Assembly (NCBI RefSeq): GCF_030317205.1
Contig: NZ_JASZYB010000001.1
Span: 2,790,001 to 2,854,000 of the forward strand
DNA: 64,000 nt
DNA from: Variovorax sp. J2L1-78
GTDB taxonomy: Bacteria > Pseudomonadota > Gammaproteobacteria > Burkholderiales > Burkholderiaceae_C
Direction: 5' to 3'
Below, piece after piece: positions 9,404 through 18,734 of this stretch. Position numbers and translations under genes: made by a program. Each line of letters opens with the position of its first letter. Positions within the stretch are counted from its first letter, which is position 1. The notes beneath the pieces were generated by a model that was not told the DNA's origin, made no database searches, and saw only the letters and a list, made by a program, of their open reading frames with translations.

Positions 9404-10402
9404 ATGAACGAGATGTCGAACGCCCTCCCCACCACCGACAAGAAGCCCCTGAACCAACCGTTGGGCGGCGACGTCGTACCGCGCTTCGCCGGCATCGCGA
9501 CGATGATGCGGCTGCCGTTCCAGGAAACGTCCGACGGGCTCGACGCCTGCTTCGTCGGCGTGCCCTTCGACCTCGGCACCTCGAACCGTTCGGGCGCGCG
9601 CTTCGGGCCGCGCCAGGTGCGCAGCGAATCGGTGCTGCTGCGCCCCTACAACATGGCGACGCGCGCGGCGCCCTTCGACTCGCTGCAGGTGGCCGACATC
9701 GGCGACGTGGCGACCAACGCGTACAACATCTTCGATTCCATCGACCGCATCGAGACCGCCTACGACGCGATCATCGCCAACGGCTGCCGGCCGATCACCA
9801 TCGGCGGCGACCACACCATCGCCTGGCCGATCCTGCGGGCGATGCACAAGCGCTACGGCCCGATCGGCGTGGTGCACGTCGACGCGCATGCCGATGTCAA
9901 CGACACGATGGGCGGCGAGAAGATCGCGCACGGCACGCCCTTTCGCCGCGCCGTGGAAGAAGGCCTGCTCGACTGCCAGCGCGTCGTACAGATCGGCCTG
10001 CGCGGCACCGGCTACCACGCCGACGACTTCGACTGGTGCCGCCAGCAGGGCTTTCGGGTGGTGCAGGCCGAGGAGTGCTGGCACAAGAGCCTCGCGCCGC
10101 TCATGAAGGAAGTGATCGAGCGCGTCGCGGGCCCGTCGGGCGACGCCCCCGTCTACCTGAGCTTCGACATCGACGGGCTCGACCCGTCGTTCGCGCCGGG
10201 CACCGGCACGCCGGAGATCGGCGGGCTCACGGTGCAGCAGGGGCTGGAGATCATCCGCGGCCTGCGCGGCCTGAACCTGGTCGGTGCCGACATCGTCGAG
10301 ATCTCGCCGCCCTACGACCCGCAAGGCACGACCGCCCTGGTCGGCGCCAACCTCGCCTACGAGATGCTGTGCGTCATGCCGGGCGTGGCGTATCGCAGCT
10401 GA
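9404..10402 (+). CDS. speB: Ureohydrolase, agmatinase/guanidinobutyrase family
   Basis: A 332-residue binuclear-metal amidinohydrolase that splits a guanidino group to release urea. The metal-binding motifs are intact: GGDHTI (His), VDAHADVND (Asp-His-Asp), and SFDIDGLDPSFAPGTGTPE with its two aspartates. Length fits agmatinase, guanidinobutyrase and guanidinopropionase, which cannot be separated by eye, so the symbol is a family label. The start is ATG 9404, with ATG 9413 an alternative; neither has a clear ribosome site. It is convergent with a LysR gene and shares an upstream motif with the argH-like operon, so it probably serves the same pathway, taking a guanidino compound as substrate. 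Confidence 0.85.
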   Translation: MNEMSNALPTTDKKPLNQPLGGDVVPRFAGIATMMRLPFQETSDGLDACFVGVPFDLGTSNRSGARFGPRQVRSESVLLRPYNMATRAAPFDSLQVADIGDVATNAYNIFDSIDRIETAYDAIIANGCRPITIGGDHTIAWPILRAMHKRYGPIGVVHVDAHADVNDTMGGEKIAHGTPFRRAVEEGLLDCQRVVQIGLRGTGYHADDFDWCRQQGFRVVQAEECWHKSLAPLMKEVIERVAGPSGDAPVYLSFDIDGLDPSFAPGTGTPEIGGLTVQQGLEIIRGLRGLNLVGADIVEISPPYDPQGTTALVGANLAYEMLCVMPGVAYRS

Positions 10403-10435
10403 CGGCGGCCGCAGCGCCGCGCCTGCCACGACGCA

Positions 10436-11350
10436 TCACGCGTCGCTGCGCACCTTGCCCGCGATCCATTCGGTGAAGGCCGTCACCAGCGGGCTGTCGC
10501 ACATCTCCTTGCGGCACACGATGTAGTAGGCGTGCTTGGCCGGCACGCTGCGCTCGAAGAGCCGCACCAGCCGGCCTTCGGCCAGGTCGTCGCCCACCAG
10601 CAGGCTGTCGCCCAGCGCGGCGCCCTGCCCGTGCACCGCGGCTTCCATCGCGATGTGCGCGTTGCCCATCTCGGTCATGCGGAAACCCTCGACCGGCACA
10701 CCGGCACTCAGCAGCCAGCGCGTCCACTCGGTGCCGCCGTCTTCGCACAGCAGTGGATGGCTGCGCAGCTCGTCGACCGAGCGCACGGTCAACTGGCCGT
10801 TGATCATGGCCGGGCTGCACACGGGGAACAGCTCCACATGGGTCAGCAGACGCACCTCGCGGTCGGGCCAGATGCCGGTGCCGTAGCGGATGCACAGGTC
10901 CACCGACGGCGAATAGACCTCCTTGTCGTCGTTCGACGCGATGATCTTCAACTGCACGTCCGGGTAGGCCGCGAGGAACTCGCCGATGTGCCGCGTCAGC
11001 ACGCGCGAGCTCAGGCCCACCGGCGTGGACACGACCAGGTTGCCGCCCATCACCGGGTCGCCCAGCTTGGCGGCGGCCGACGCGATCATCTGGAAGGCCG
11101 AGCGCACCGACGGCAGCAGCGCCTCACCGTGCGGCGTGAGCTTCAGACGTGTCTTGTTGCGGCTGAAGAGCTGCACGCCCAGCGCCTCTTCGAGCGTGCG
11201 CAGCTGATGGCTGACCGCGCTGGGCGTCACATGGAGTTCGTCGGCCGCCTTCACCACCGTCAGGTGCCGCGCGGTGGCGTCGAAAGCGCGCAGCGCGTTC
11301 AAGGGCGGCAGCCGGTTCCTTCCGTTCTGTCGCTTCCCGGGTTCAAGCAT
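10436..11350 (-). CDS. LysR-family regulator, GcvA-like
   Basis: A 304-residue LysR regulator. The DNA-binding domain, about residues 15-75, reads LPPLNALRAFDATARHL then VTPSAVSHQLRTLEEALGVQLF, the form typical of the GcvA group. The effector domain includes DLCIRYGTG and HPLLCEDGGTEW. It lies between the ureohydrolase gene (convergent) and the argH-like operon (divergent). A near-identical 18-base motif occurs in front of both targets, one of them in its own divergent leader, so I infer it controls both and itself. The inducer may be the pathway substrate. Confidence 0.93.
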   Translation of the reverse strand: MLEPGKRQNGRNRLPPLNALRAFDATARHLTVVKAADELHVTPSAVSHQLRTLEEALGVQLFSRNKTRLKLTPHGEALLPSVRSAFQMIASAAAKLGDPVMGGNLVVSTPVGLSSRVLTRHIGEFLAAYPDVQLKIIASNDDKEVYSPSVDLCIRYGTGIWPDREVRLLTHVELFPVCSPAMINGQLTVRSVDELRSHPLLCEDGGTEWTRWLLSAGVPVEGFRMTEMGNAHIAMEAAVHGQGAALGDSLLVGDDLAEGRLVRLFERSVPAKHAYYIVCRKEMCDSPLVTAFTEWIAGKVRSDA

Positions 11351-11447
11351 GGAAATGTTCTTCTGTTTTCGAGGGGGCCGTCACGCATGCAAGGTTCAGG
11401 CCACAACCGGTTTTTGCGTGGGTTTCGAGCGTGCGGAGGGGCGAACG

Positions 11448-11465
11448 ATGCTGAGATTTTTGATC
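11448..11465 (+). promoter_or_regulatory. Motif shared with the ureohydrolase leader (copy 2)
   Basis: ATGCTGAGATTTTTGATC, between the divergent LysR and argH-like genes, 77 bases before the argH start. It matches copy 1 at 9342-9359 in 17 of 18 bases. The rest of the 192-base gap (11351-11542) shows no gene. Confidence 0.5.
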
Positions 11466-11542
11466 GCCCATCCTCGCTTAATTCTCGGTTTCCAGCCCTC
11501 GGGTTCATCACTACGATCCGCCCATCTCTACGAAGGTCACGC

Positions 11543-12985
11543 ATGGACGACAACCAAGAAGCAAGCTCGACGAAACGCCTCTGGGGCGCGCGCTTCAAAT
11601 CGGAACCCTCCGCGGCGCTGAAGGCGCTGTCCCGGTCCGAACCGAGCTTCTTTCGCCTCGCGCCCTACGACCTGGCCGGCTCCCGCGCCCACGCCCGCGA
11701 ATTGCAGCGCGCCGGTGTGCTCGATGCGAACGAGTTGGCGCAACTGCTGGCCTGTGTCGACGAGGTCGAACACGCCTTCGTCGCCGGTGACCTGCACCCG
11801 ATCGAAGCCGACGAGGACGTGCACACCTTCCTCGAACGCGTGCTCACGCAGCGGCTCGGCCCTATCGGCGGCAAGCTGCGCGCCGGCCGCTCACGCAACG
11901 ACCAGGCGGCCAACGACCTGAAGCTGTACCTGCGCGACAAGGCGCGCACGCTGGCCACGGCCATCGGCGACGTGCAGGCCGCGCTGGTGGCACAGGCCGA
12001 ACAGCACATCGACACGCTCTCCACCGGCTTCACGCACCTGCAGCCGGCACAGCCGATCGTCTTCGCCCACCACCTGATGGCGCATGCCCAGGCCATCGGC
12101 CGCAACGTCGACCGGCTCATCGACTGGGACCGGCGCAGTGCCCGCTCGCCCCTGGGCGCTGCGGCGCTGGCCGGCTCGGCCATCTGCCGATCGCCGGAGC
12201 TGTCGGCCGCCGAGCTGGGCTACGACGCGTCGTGCGAGAACTCGATCGATGCGGTGGCGGCGCGCGACCACGTGTGCGAGTTCCTCTTCATCACCAGCAT
12301 GCTGGCGGTGGAACTCTCGCGCCTCTCGGAGGAGGTGGTGCTGTGGTCGTCGCGGCAGTTTCAGTGGGTGGTGCTCGACGACGGCTACTGCACCGGCAGT
12401 TCGATCATGCCGCAGAAGAAGAACCCCGACATCGCCGAACTCAGCCGCGGCAAGGCCGGCCGCCTCATCGGCAACCTGGTGAGCATGCTGTCGGCGCTCA
12501 AGTCGCTGCCGCTCGCCTACAACCGCGACCTGGCCGAAGACAAGAGCGCGGCCTTTGACAGCATCGACACGCTCTCGCTGGTGCTGCCTGCCATGGCCGG
12601 CATGATCCGCACGATGCGCGTCGACGTCGACCAACTGCGCCGCCACGCGCCGCTGGGCTTCACACTCGCCACCGAAGTGGCCGACTGGCTGGCGCTGTCG
12701 GGCGTGCCCTTCAGCGAAGCGCACGAGATCACCGGCGCGCTGGTGAAATTCTGCGAGGCGCAGGACATCGAACTCGGTGCGCTGACGCCGGCCATGTTGG
12801 CCGAGGTCGATGCGCGCCTGACGCCCGAAGTGTTGAAGCACCTGACGCTCGAAGCGGCCATCGGCGCGCGCACCGGCCAGGGCGGCACCGCACCGGCGCG
12901 CGTCGCCGAGCAGATCGCGCGGCTCAAGGCCGTGCTCGACAAGCAGGCCGCCTGGGCCGCCGACTACCGGGGGCCGCGATGCTGA
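11543..12985 (+). CDS. argH: Argininosuccinate lyase family C-N lyase (ArgH-like)
   Basis: A 480-residue member of the fumarase/aspartase superfamily, closest to argininosuccinate lyase. Visible motifs are KLRAGRSRNDQAANDLKLYL (substrate and fumarate binding), STGFTHLQPAQPI with the catalytic His-loop region, and the signature GSSIMPQKKNPD. Family members split a C-N bond to yield fumarate plus an amine. The setting is not arginine biosynthesis: it leads an operon with an ABC transporter, two NodB-family hydrolases and an MmgE/PrpD protein. A catabolic role on a related succinyl-amine, as in EDDS lyase or iminodisuccinate lyase, is therefore as likely as ArgH proper. The longer open frame upstream is antisense to LysR. 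Confidence 0.85.
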   Translation: MDDNQEASSTKRLWGARFKSEPSAALKALSRSEPSFFRLAPYDLAGSRAHARELQRAGVLDANELAQLLACVDEVEHAFVAGDLHPIEADEDVHTFLERVLTQRLGPIGGKLRAGRSRNDQAANDLKLYLRDKARTLATAIGDVQAALVAQAEQHIDTLSTGFTHLQPAQPIVFAHHLMAHAQAIGRNVDRLIDWDRRSARSPLGAAALAGSAICRSPELSAAELGYDASCENSIDAVAARDHVCEFLFITSMLAVELSRLSEEVVLWSSRQFQWVVLDDGYCTGSSIMPQKKNPDIAELSRGKAGRLIGNLVSMLSALKSLPLAYNRDLAEDKSAAFDSIDTLSLVLPAMAGMIRTMRVDVDQLRRHAPLGFTLATEVADWLALSGVPFSEAHEITGALVKFCEAQDIELGALTPAMLAEVDARLTPEVLKHLTLEAAIGARTGQGGTAPARVAEQIARLKAVLDKQAAWAADYRGPRC

Positions 12986-13845
12986 GCGCCGGCGGCAAGG
13001 CCCCCGAGGCCTTCACCGACATCTCTCAACTGGAGCATGTGCCACGCCGCTACTGGGGCCGGTACTTCGCCACCGCACTGATCGTGGTCGCGATCCTGTT
13101 CGTGCTCAACGCCTTCGCGCGCGGCAAGATCGAATGGTCGTACGTCGGCCGCTTCCTCACGGCGCAGTCGATCCTCACCGGGCTGGTCAACACCATCGTC
13201 ATGAGCATCCTGGCGATGGCGCTGGGCATCGCGCTCGGCGTGGTCACCGCCGTGATGCGGGTGTCGAGCAACCCGGTGCTCAGCTGGGTGGCGCGCGGCT
13301 ACGTGTGGCTGTTCCGCGGCACGCCGGTCATCCTGCAACTGCTGCTGTGGTTCAACCTGGCGCTGGTGTTCCCGACGCTCGGCATCCCCGGCCTGTGGGA
13401 AGCGAAGACCGTGAACGTGATGACACCCTTCCTCGCCGCGCTGCTGGGCCTGGGCATCAACCAGGGCGCCTACACCTCCGAGGTGGTGCGCGCCGGGCTG
13501 CTGTCGGTCGACGTGGGCCAGTACGAAGCGGCCAAGTCCATCGGCATGCCGCGCCTGCTGGCGCTGCGCCGCATCATCCTGCCGCAGGCCATGCGCGTGA
13601 TCGTGCCGCCGATCGGCAACGAGTTCGTCGGCATGATCAAGCTGACCTCGCTGGCCAGCGTGATCCAGTTCGCCGAGATGCTGCACAGCGCGCAGAACAT
13701 CTATTACGCCAACGCCCGCGTGATCGAGCTGCTGATCGTCGCCGGCATCTGGTACATCGTGGTGGTGACGGTGCTGTCGCTGCTGCAGTCGCGCGTCGAA
13801 GCGCGCTTCGCACGGGGCGCCGGCCGCGCCTCGGCCCGGCAGTGA
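12979..13845 (+). CDS. Amino-acid ABC transporter permease (HisM/GlnP family)
   Basis: A 288-residue integral membrane permease of the polar amino-acid uptake family, with about five to six predicted helices. A long soluble N-terminus precedes the first helix (ATALIVVAILFVLNAFA). The coupling motif facing the ATPase reads EAAKSIGMPRLLALRRIILPQA (first part of the EAA loop). The start overlaps the argH-like stop by seven bases and the stop touches the ATPase gene, so it is translationally coupled. It is the only permease in the operon, so it probably works as a homodimer serving one or both binding proteins encoded downstream. Confidence 0.94.
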   Translation: MLSAGGKAPEAFTDISQLEHVPRRYWGRYFATALIVVAILFVLNAFARGKIEWSYVGRFLTAQSILTGLVNTIVMSILAMALGIALGVVTAVMRVSSNPVLSWVARGYVWLFRGTPVILQLLLWFNLALVFPTLGIPGLWEAKTVNVMTPFLAALLGLGINQGAYTSEVVRAGLLSVDVGQYEAAKSIGMPRLLALRRIILPQAMRVIVPPIGNEFVGMIKLTSLASVIQFAEMLHSAQNIYYANARVIELLIVAGIWYIVVVTVLSLLQSRVEARFARGAGRASARQ

Positions 13846-13850
13846 ACGCG

Positions 13851-14639
<789 letters not shown>

Positions 14640-14678
14640 GCCCTCTCTTCACTTTCTTTGACCCACCGGAGCCCCACC

Positions 14679-15518
14679 ATGACCTGCAGCACCATCCCTG
14701 TGTCGATCCGCCTCGGCCTTCTCGCCGTGGCCCTGGCCGCCGTCCTGCCCGTCGCGCAGGCCCAGAGCGGACGCGCCAAGGGCGCGCCCATCACGGCCGC
14801 CGTGGTGTCCAACTACCCGCCGATGGAGTTCAAGGACCCGGCCACCGGCAAGCTGACCGGCTTCGACATCGACATCGGTGAAGCACTCGCCGCCAAGGCC
14901 GGCACCACGATCAAGTGGGAAGAGACCAGCTTCGACCAGATGCTCAGCTCGCTGGCCACCGGCCGCGTCGACATCATCCTGTCGGGCATGACGGACATTC
15001 CGGCCCGCCGCGAAGCCGTGAAGTTCATCGACTACCTCAAGACCGGCCCGCAGTTCTACGTCATGAAGGAACGCGCAGCCGACTTCCCCAACATGGCCGC
15101 GCTGTGCGGCAAGAAGGTGGGCGCCAGCCGCCGCACCTCCTTCCCCGCCGAGATCACGAAGTGGAGCGACGAGCAGTGCGTGAAAGCCGGCAAGCCGGCC
15201 ATCGTGGTGACCGGCACCGACGGCTCGGCCGACGCGCGCACGCAGCTGCGCCAGGGCCGGCTCGACGCCGCCGTGCAGGGTGGCGAAACCATGCCCTACA
15301 TCATGGGCCAGGAGCCCAACACCTACATGACCGTGGGCAAGACCTTCGTCTTCCAGTACGTGGGCCTCGCGACCAACCGCAAGGACGAGGCGATCGCCGC
15401 CGAGCTCTCCGCCGCCATGACCAAGCTGATCGCCGACGGCACCTACGCGAAGATCATCGCCAAGTGGGGCCTGGGGGACTTCGCGGTCACCAAGCTGATC
15501 ATCGACAGCGCCGACTGA
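14679..15518 (+). CDS. Amino-acid ABC transporter substrate-binding protein 1
   Basis: A 279-residue periplasmic binding protein of family 3 (SBP_bac_3). A signal peptide ends about AQAQS. The mature protein has the paired lobes with PPMEFKDPATGKLTGFDIDI and the family hallmark GRVDIILSGMTDIPARRE. It delivers substrate to the permease and ATPase encoded just upstream. The ATG at 14679 follows CCGGAG. It is clearly paralogous to the binding protein at 18735, so the operon carries two receptors for one membrane complex, suggesting two related ligands or stereoisomers. Confidence 0.94.
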   Translation: MTCSTIPVSIRLGLLAVALAAVLPVAQAQSGRAKGAPITAAVVSNYPPMEFKDPATGKLTGFDIDIGEALAAKAGTTIKWEETSFDQMLSSLATGRVDIILSGMTDIPARREAVKFIDYLKTGPQFYVMKERAADFPNMAALCGKKVGASRRTSFPAEITKWSDEQCVKAGKPAIVVTGTDGSADARTQLRQGRLDAAVQGGETMPYIMGQEPNTYMTVGKTFVFQYVGLATNRKDEAIAAELSAAMTKLIADGTYAKIIAKWGLGDFAVTKLIIDSAD

Positions 15519-15546
15519 CCCCTACCAGACCGCGACGGCGACCACG

Positions 15547-16398
15547 ATGAACGACAGTCTCTGGCCGACCGGCGTGCAGTCGGCGGTCGCCCTGGCCTTC
15601 GACGTCGATGGGCCGACCGGCGGCGCGATGCTCGACGGCTCGATCTGGCGCAACCCGTCGTTCTTCACGCTCGGTGCCTACGGGCCGTGGCGTGCCGTCG
15701 GCTACCTGCTGGACCTGCTCGACGACCACCGCATCCCCGCGACCTTCTTCGTGCCGACCTGGGTGCTCGAAACCTGGCCGGCGCAGATCAAGGCGATCGT
15801 CGACCGTGGCCACGAGATCGGCTACCACGGCCACCAGCACGAGGCCTTCTGGCAGCTCACGCGCGAGCGCCAGCAACAGGTGATGGCGCAGTCGCTCGCG
15901 CTGTTCCAGCGGCATCTCGGGCTCGCGCCGGCGGGCTTTCGCACGCCCTCGGGCGACTGGGGCGGCGACACCATCGAGGTGCTGCTCGACGCCGGCGTGA
16001 CCTGGTCGAGCTCGATGCGCGGCGACGACCGGCCCTACGTCATCGACCATGCCGCGAGTGGTCGCCGCCTGGTCGAGATCCCTGGCAAGTGGGAACTCGA
16101 CGACTACGCGTCGCTCGCGTACCAGCGCGCCCCCGACTACCCGGCCGGCCTCGACCGCATCGCGAGCTACGACACCACCTTCGACAACTGGCGGCGCGAG
16201 TTCGACGGCTCGCACCGCGACGGCCTGTGTCTGACCACGCTGTTCCACCCCAAGGTCTCGGGCAAACCCGGCCGCATCCTGTTGCTGGAGCGTCTGTTCG
16301 CGCACATGCGGGCCCAGGAGGGCGTGTGGTTCGCGCGTTGCGGCGAGGTCGCGCAGTGGTGGCGCGAACGGCACCTGTCCGCGGAAGGCACAGCATGA
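15547..16398 (+). CDS. NodB-family hydrolase, intact metal site (PuuE/cyclic-imidase-like)
   Basis: A 283-residue protein of the polysaccharide deacetylase (NodB) superfamily. It keeps the first motif as AFDVDGP (Asp19, Asp21) and the metal pair as His94 and His98 in HEIGYHGHQHE. It has no signal peptide, and its extended C-terminus with TTLFHPKVSGKPGR and WFARCGEVAQWW resembles cytoplasmic cyclic amidohydrolases such as PuuE allantoinase and cyclic imidase rather than peptidoglycan deacetylases. I infer hydrolysis of a cyclic amide or amidine in the pathway. The stop overlaps the next gene as ATGA. Confidence 0.85.
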   Translation: MNDSLWPTGVQSAVALAFDVDGPTGGAMLDGSIWRNPSFFTLGAYGPWRAVGYLLDLLDDHRIPATFFVPTWVLETWPAQIKAIVDRGHEIGYHGHQHEAFWQLTRERQQQVMAQSLALFQRHLGLAPAGFRTPSGDWGGDTIEVLLDAGVTWSSSMRGDDRPYVIDHAASGRRLVEIPGKWELDDYASLAYQRAPDYPAGLDRIASYDTTFDNWRREFDGSHRDGLCLTTLFHPKVSGKPGRILLLERLFAHMRAQEGVWFARCGEVAQWWRERHLSAEGTA

Positions 16399-17294
16399 GC
16401 ACGACTCTGGGCCGCTGGCCCGCCGGCAAGCGCATGGCCTTCGTCGTCACCGTCGACTTCTTCGACGACGCCGCCATCCTCGTGCAGGAGCCGCGCATGG
16501 CCGGCCGCGAGAAGAGCCTGTCGGTCTGGCAGTACGGCGCCAAGCGCGGCGTCGACCGGCTGCTCGACCTCTTCGACGCGCTGAAGCTGCGCACCAGCTG
16601 GTTCGTGCCCGGCCGCGTGGCGCAGACGCATGCGTCACTGGTGCAGCGCATCCACCGCGCGGGGCACGAGGTCGGCAACGCCACCTTCGCCTGCGAGAAC
16701 TTCGACACGCTCACGCTGGCGCAGCAGGGCGACAGCCTCACCCGCACCCAGGCCGTGCTGGCCGACCTCATCGGCGAACGGCCCACGGGCTTCCGCGCGC
16801 CCTTCGGCAACTGGGCGCCGGGCTTCACGCAGCACCTGCGCGACGCGGGCATCGCCTGGTCGTCGTCGTGGCGCGGGGACGACCTGCCCTATTTCCATCC
16901 CGGCGCTGCCGACACGAAGCCCTTGATCGAGCTGCCGCTGCACTACGAGCTGGAAGACGAACCCTACTTCGCCTTCAACCTGTTCCCGCCCATCCCCGTG
17001 GGCCAGCCGCGCATCGCGTCGTACCGCGAGGTGCTGGGCAACTGGCAGCAGGACTTCGCCGGCTTCCACCGCTTCGGCCTGTGCCTGCCGTTGCGGCTGC
17101 ACCCGGAGGTGATCGGCACGGCCGGCCGCATCGACCTGCTGCGCGAATTTCTCGTGGGCGCGATGGCGCATCCGGACGTGTGGTTCGCCACCGGCGGCGA
17201 GGTGGGCGCCTGGTGGCGCAGCCAGCACACCGGCAACGCACCCGGCCATCCGGTCGACGTGCTCGCACCCCTCCACCAGCCCAGCGTTTCATGA
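16395..17294 (+). CDS. NodB-family paralogue lacking the metal-binding histidines
   Basis: A 299-residue sister of the preceding protein, sharing the FRAPFGNWAPGF / FRTPSGDWGGD segment, the SSSWRGDDLPY segment and the C-terminal WFATGGEVGAWW. The first motif survives as VTVDFFDD, but the HEIGYHGHQH region has become HEVGNATFAC, so the two metal histidines are replaced by Ala96 and Cys100. It may be an inactive partner of the intact paralogue or a metal-independent enzyme. It starts at an ATGA overlap with the upstream gene and ends in an ATGA overlap with the downstream one, implying tightly balanced expression. Confidence 0.82.
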   Translation: MSTTLGRWPAGKRMAFVVTVDFFDDAAILVQEPRMAGREKSLSVWQYGAKRGVDRLLDLFDALKLRTSWFVPGRVAQTHASLVQRIHRAGHEVGNATFACENFDTLTLAQQGDSLTRTQAVLADLIGERPTGFRAPFGNWAPGFTQHLRDAGIAWSSSWRGDDLPYFHPGAADTKPLIELPLHYELEDEPYFAFNLFPPIPVGQPRIASYREVLGNWQQDFAGFHRFGLCLPLRLHPEVIGTAGRIDLLREFLVGAMAHPDVWFATGGEVGAWWRSQHTGNAPGHPVDVLAPLHQPSVS

Positions 17295-18688
17295 CCGACA
17301 GCACCGCCCTGCGGCTCGCCCGCTTCTGCGCCGAGACGCGCTTCGACGACCTGCCCGACGACCTCGTGGCACGCACGACGCGCCACATCCTCGACACCGT
17401 CGGCGCCACGCTGGCCGGCAGCGCCGCGGCCGAACCGCGCGCGGTGCTCGGCATGCTCAGCGCCGAACGCAGTGCCGGCAGTGCGCCGGTCTGGGGCACT
17501 GCCGAGCGGCTGGGCATGCGCGACGCGGCCTTCGCCAACGGCGTGGCCGCGCACGCGCTCGAACTCGACGACACCGGGGGCTGCGACCACTCCGGCGCGG
17601 TGGTGCTGCCGGCCGCCCTCGCCGCGCTGAGCGCGCCCGGCCACGGTGACGTGCCGGTCAGCGGCCGCGACCTGATCACCGCCGTCGTGCTGGGCTACGA
17701 CGTCGGTCGCCGCGTGCTCGAGGCCTGCGGCGGCTACTCCCCGCACAACGGCCAGGGCTGGCATTCGACCGCCACCTGCGGCACCTTCGCGGCGGCGGCT
17801 GCGGCCAGCAAGCTGCTGCGGCTGGACGCGATGCAGACGATGGCTGCGTTCGGCCACGCCGCCAGCGCCAGTGGCGGGCTCTGGGCCTTCATCCACGACG
17901 CCTCGCAGACCAAGCGGCTGCACGCCGGCCGCGCGGCCGAGGGCGGGCTCACCGCGGCGCTGCTGGCGGGGCGCGGCATCAGCGGGCCGAGCCGGGTGTT
18001 CGACGACGTGTGGGGCGGCTTCTTCAACGCCTTCGCCCCGCAGTCACGCCAACCCGAGGCCTTGCTGGCCGATCTGGGCAGCCCCTGGAAGCTGATGCGC
18101 TGCTCGATCAAGCCCTATGCCTCCTGCCGCAGCAACCACGCCACCATCGACGCGGTGCGCGCGCTGATGGCCGCGCACCCGGGTCTGGCGCAGCGGGTCG
18201 CGCGCATCGACGTGCGGCTGAGCCCCTTCGTGATGGACATGTGCGGTGGCCGTGACCTGTCGACGCTGTCGAGCGCGCAGATGAGCATGCCCTACGCCGT
18301 GTCGCTCGCCTGGGTGTTCGGCGACGCCGGCCTCGCGCGCTACCTCGCGCCGGCCCGGCGCGATGCCCGGCTGGCGGCCGCGATGTCGCTGGTGCACCTG
18401 CACGCCGACCCGGCCATGCCGGCGCTCGAGGAGCCGACCGTGACCATCACCTCGACCGGCGGCGAGACGGTGTCCCTGCAGGTGCCGCTGGCCCTCGGTG
18501 CCCCGGCCAACCCGCTGGACGACGCGGCCCTGCAGCGCAAGTTCGCCGAGCTCGCCGGCGTGGCGCTGCCGGCCGATGGCGTGGCCACGCTCGCCGAATC
18601 GCTGCTGCACCTGGACCGCCTCGCCGACGCGCGCGCCCTGCTGCCGCTGCTCGCGGGCCAGGCATCGCTGCACGAGCTCCTCTGCTGA
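17291..18688 (+). CDS. MmgE/PrpD family protein
   Basis: A 465-residue MmgE/PrpD protein of usual length. Typical segments are AFANGVAAHALELDDT, CGTFAAAAAASKLL and the KPYASCRSNHATIDA stretch with its conserved Lys, Cys and His. Known members include 2-methylcitrate dehydratase, cis-aconitate decarboxylase and iminodisuccinate epimerase. The context has no methylcitrate genes. Its pairing with an argininosuccinate-lyase-type C-N lyase recalls iminodisuccinate degradation, where an MmgE/PrpD epimerase feeds such a lyase. I infer an epimerase or dehydratase on the imported compound. Start at an ATGA overlap. Confidence 0.88.
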   Translation: MTDSTALRLARFCAETRFDDLPDDLVARTTRHILDTVGATLAGSAAAEPRAVLGMLSAERSAGSAPVWGTAERLGMRDAAFANGVAAHALELDDTGGCDHSGAVVLPAALAALSAPGHGDVPVSGRDLITAVVLGYDVGRRVLEACGGYSPHNGQGWHSTATCGTFAAAAAASKLLRLDAMQTMAAFGHAASASGGLWAFIHDASQTKRLHAGRAAEGGLTAALLAGRGISGPSRVFDDVWGGFFNAFAPQSRQPEALLADLGSPWKLMRCSIKPYASCRSNHATIDAVRALMAAHPGLAQRVARIDVRLSPFVMDMCGGRDLSTLSSAQMSMPYAVSLAWVFGDAGLARYLAPARRDARLAAAMSLVHLHADPAMPALEEPTVTITSTGGETVSLQVPLALGAPANPLDDAALQRKFAELAGVALPADGVATLAESLLHLDRLADARALLPLLAGQASLHELLC

Positions 18689-18734
18689 TCCCCCCTTCCC
18701 CCACGTCCTCGACCTTCCCCTCCGGAGCCCTCCC

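Noticed and set aside
10532..11542. N-terminal extension of the argH-like gene by 337 codons
   Set aside because: This part is antisense to the LysR gene and unlike any family; the ArgH fold begins at 11543.
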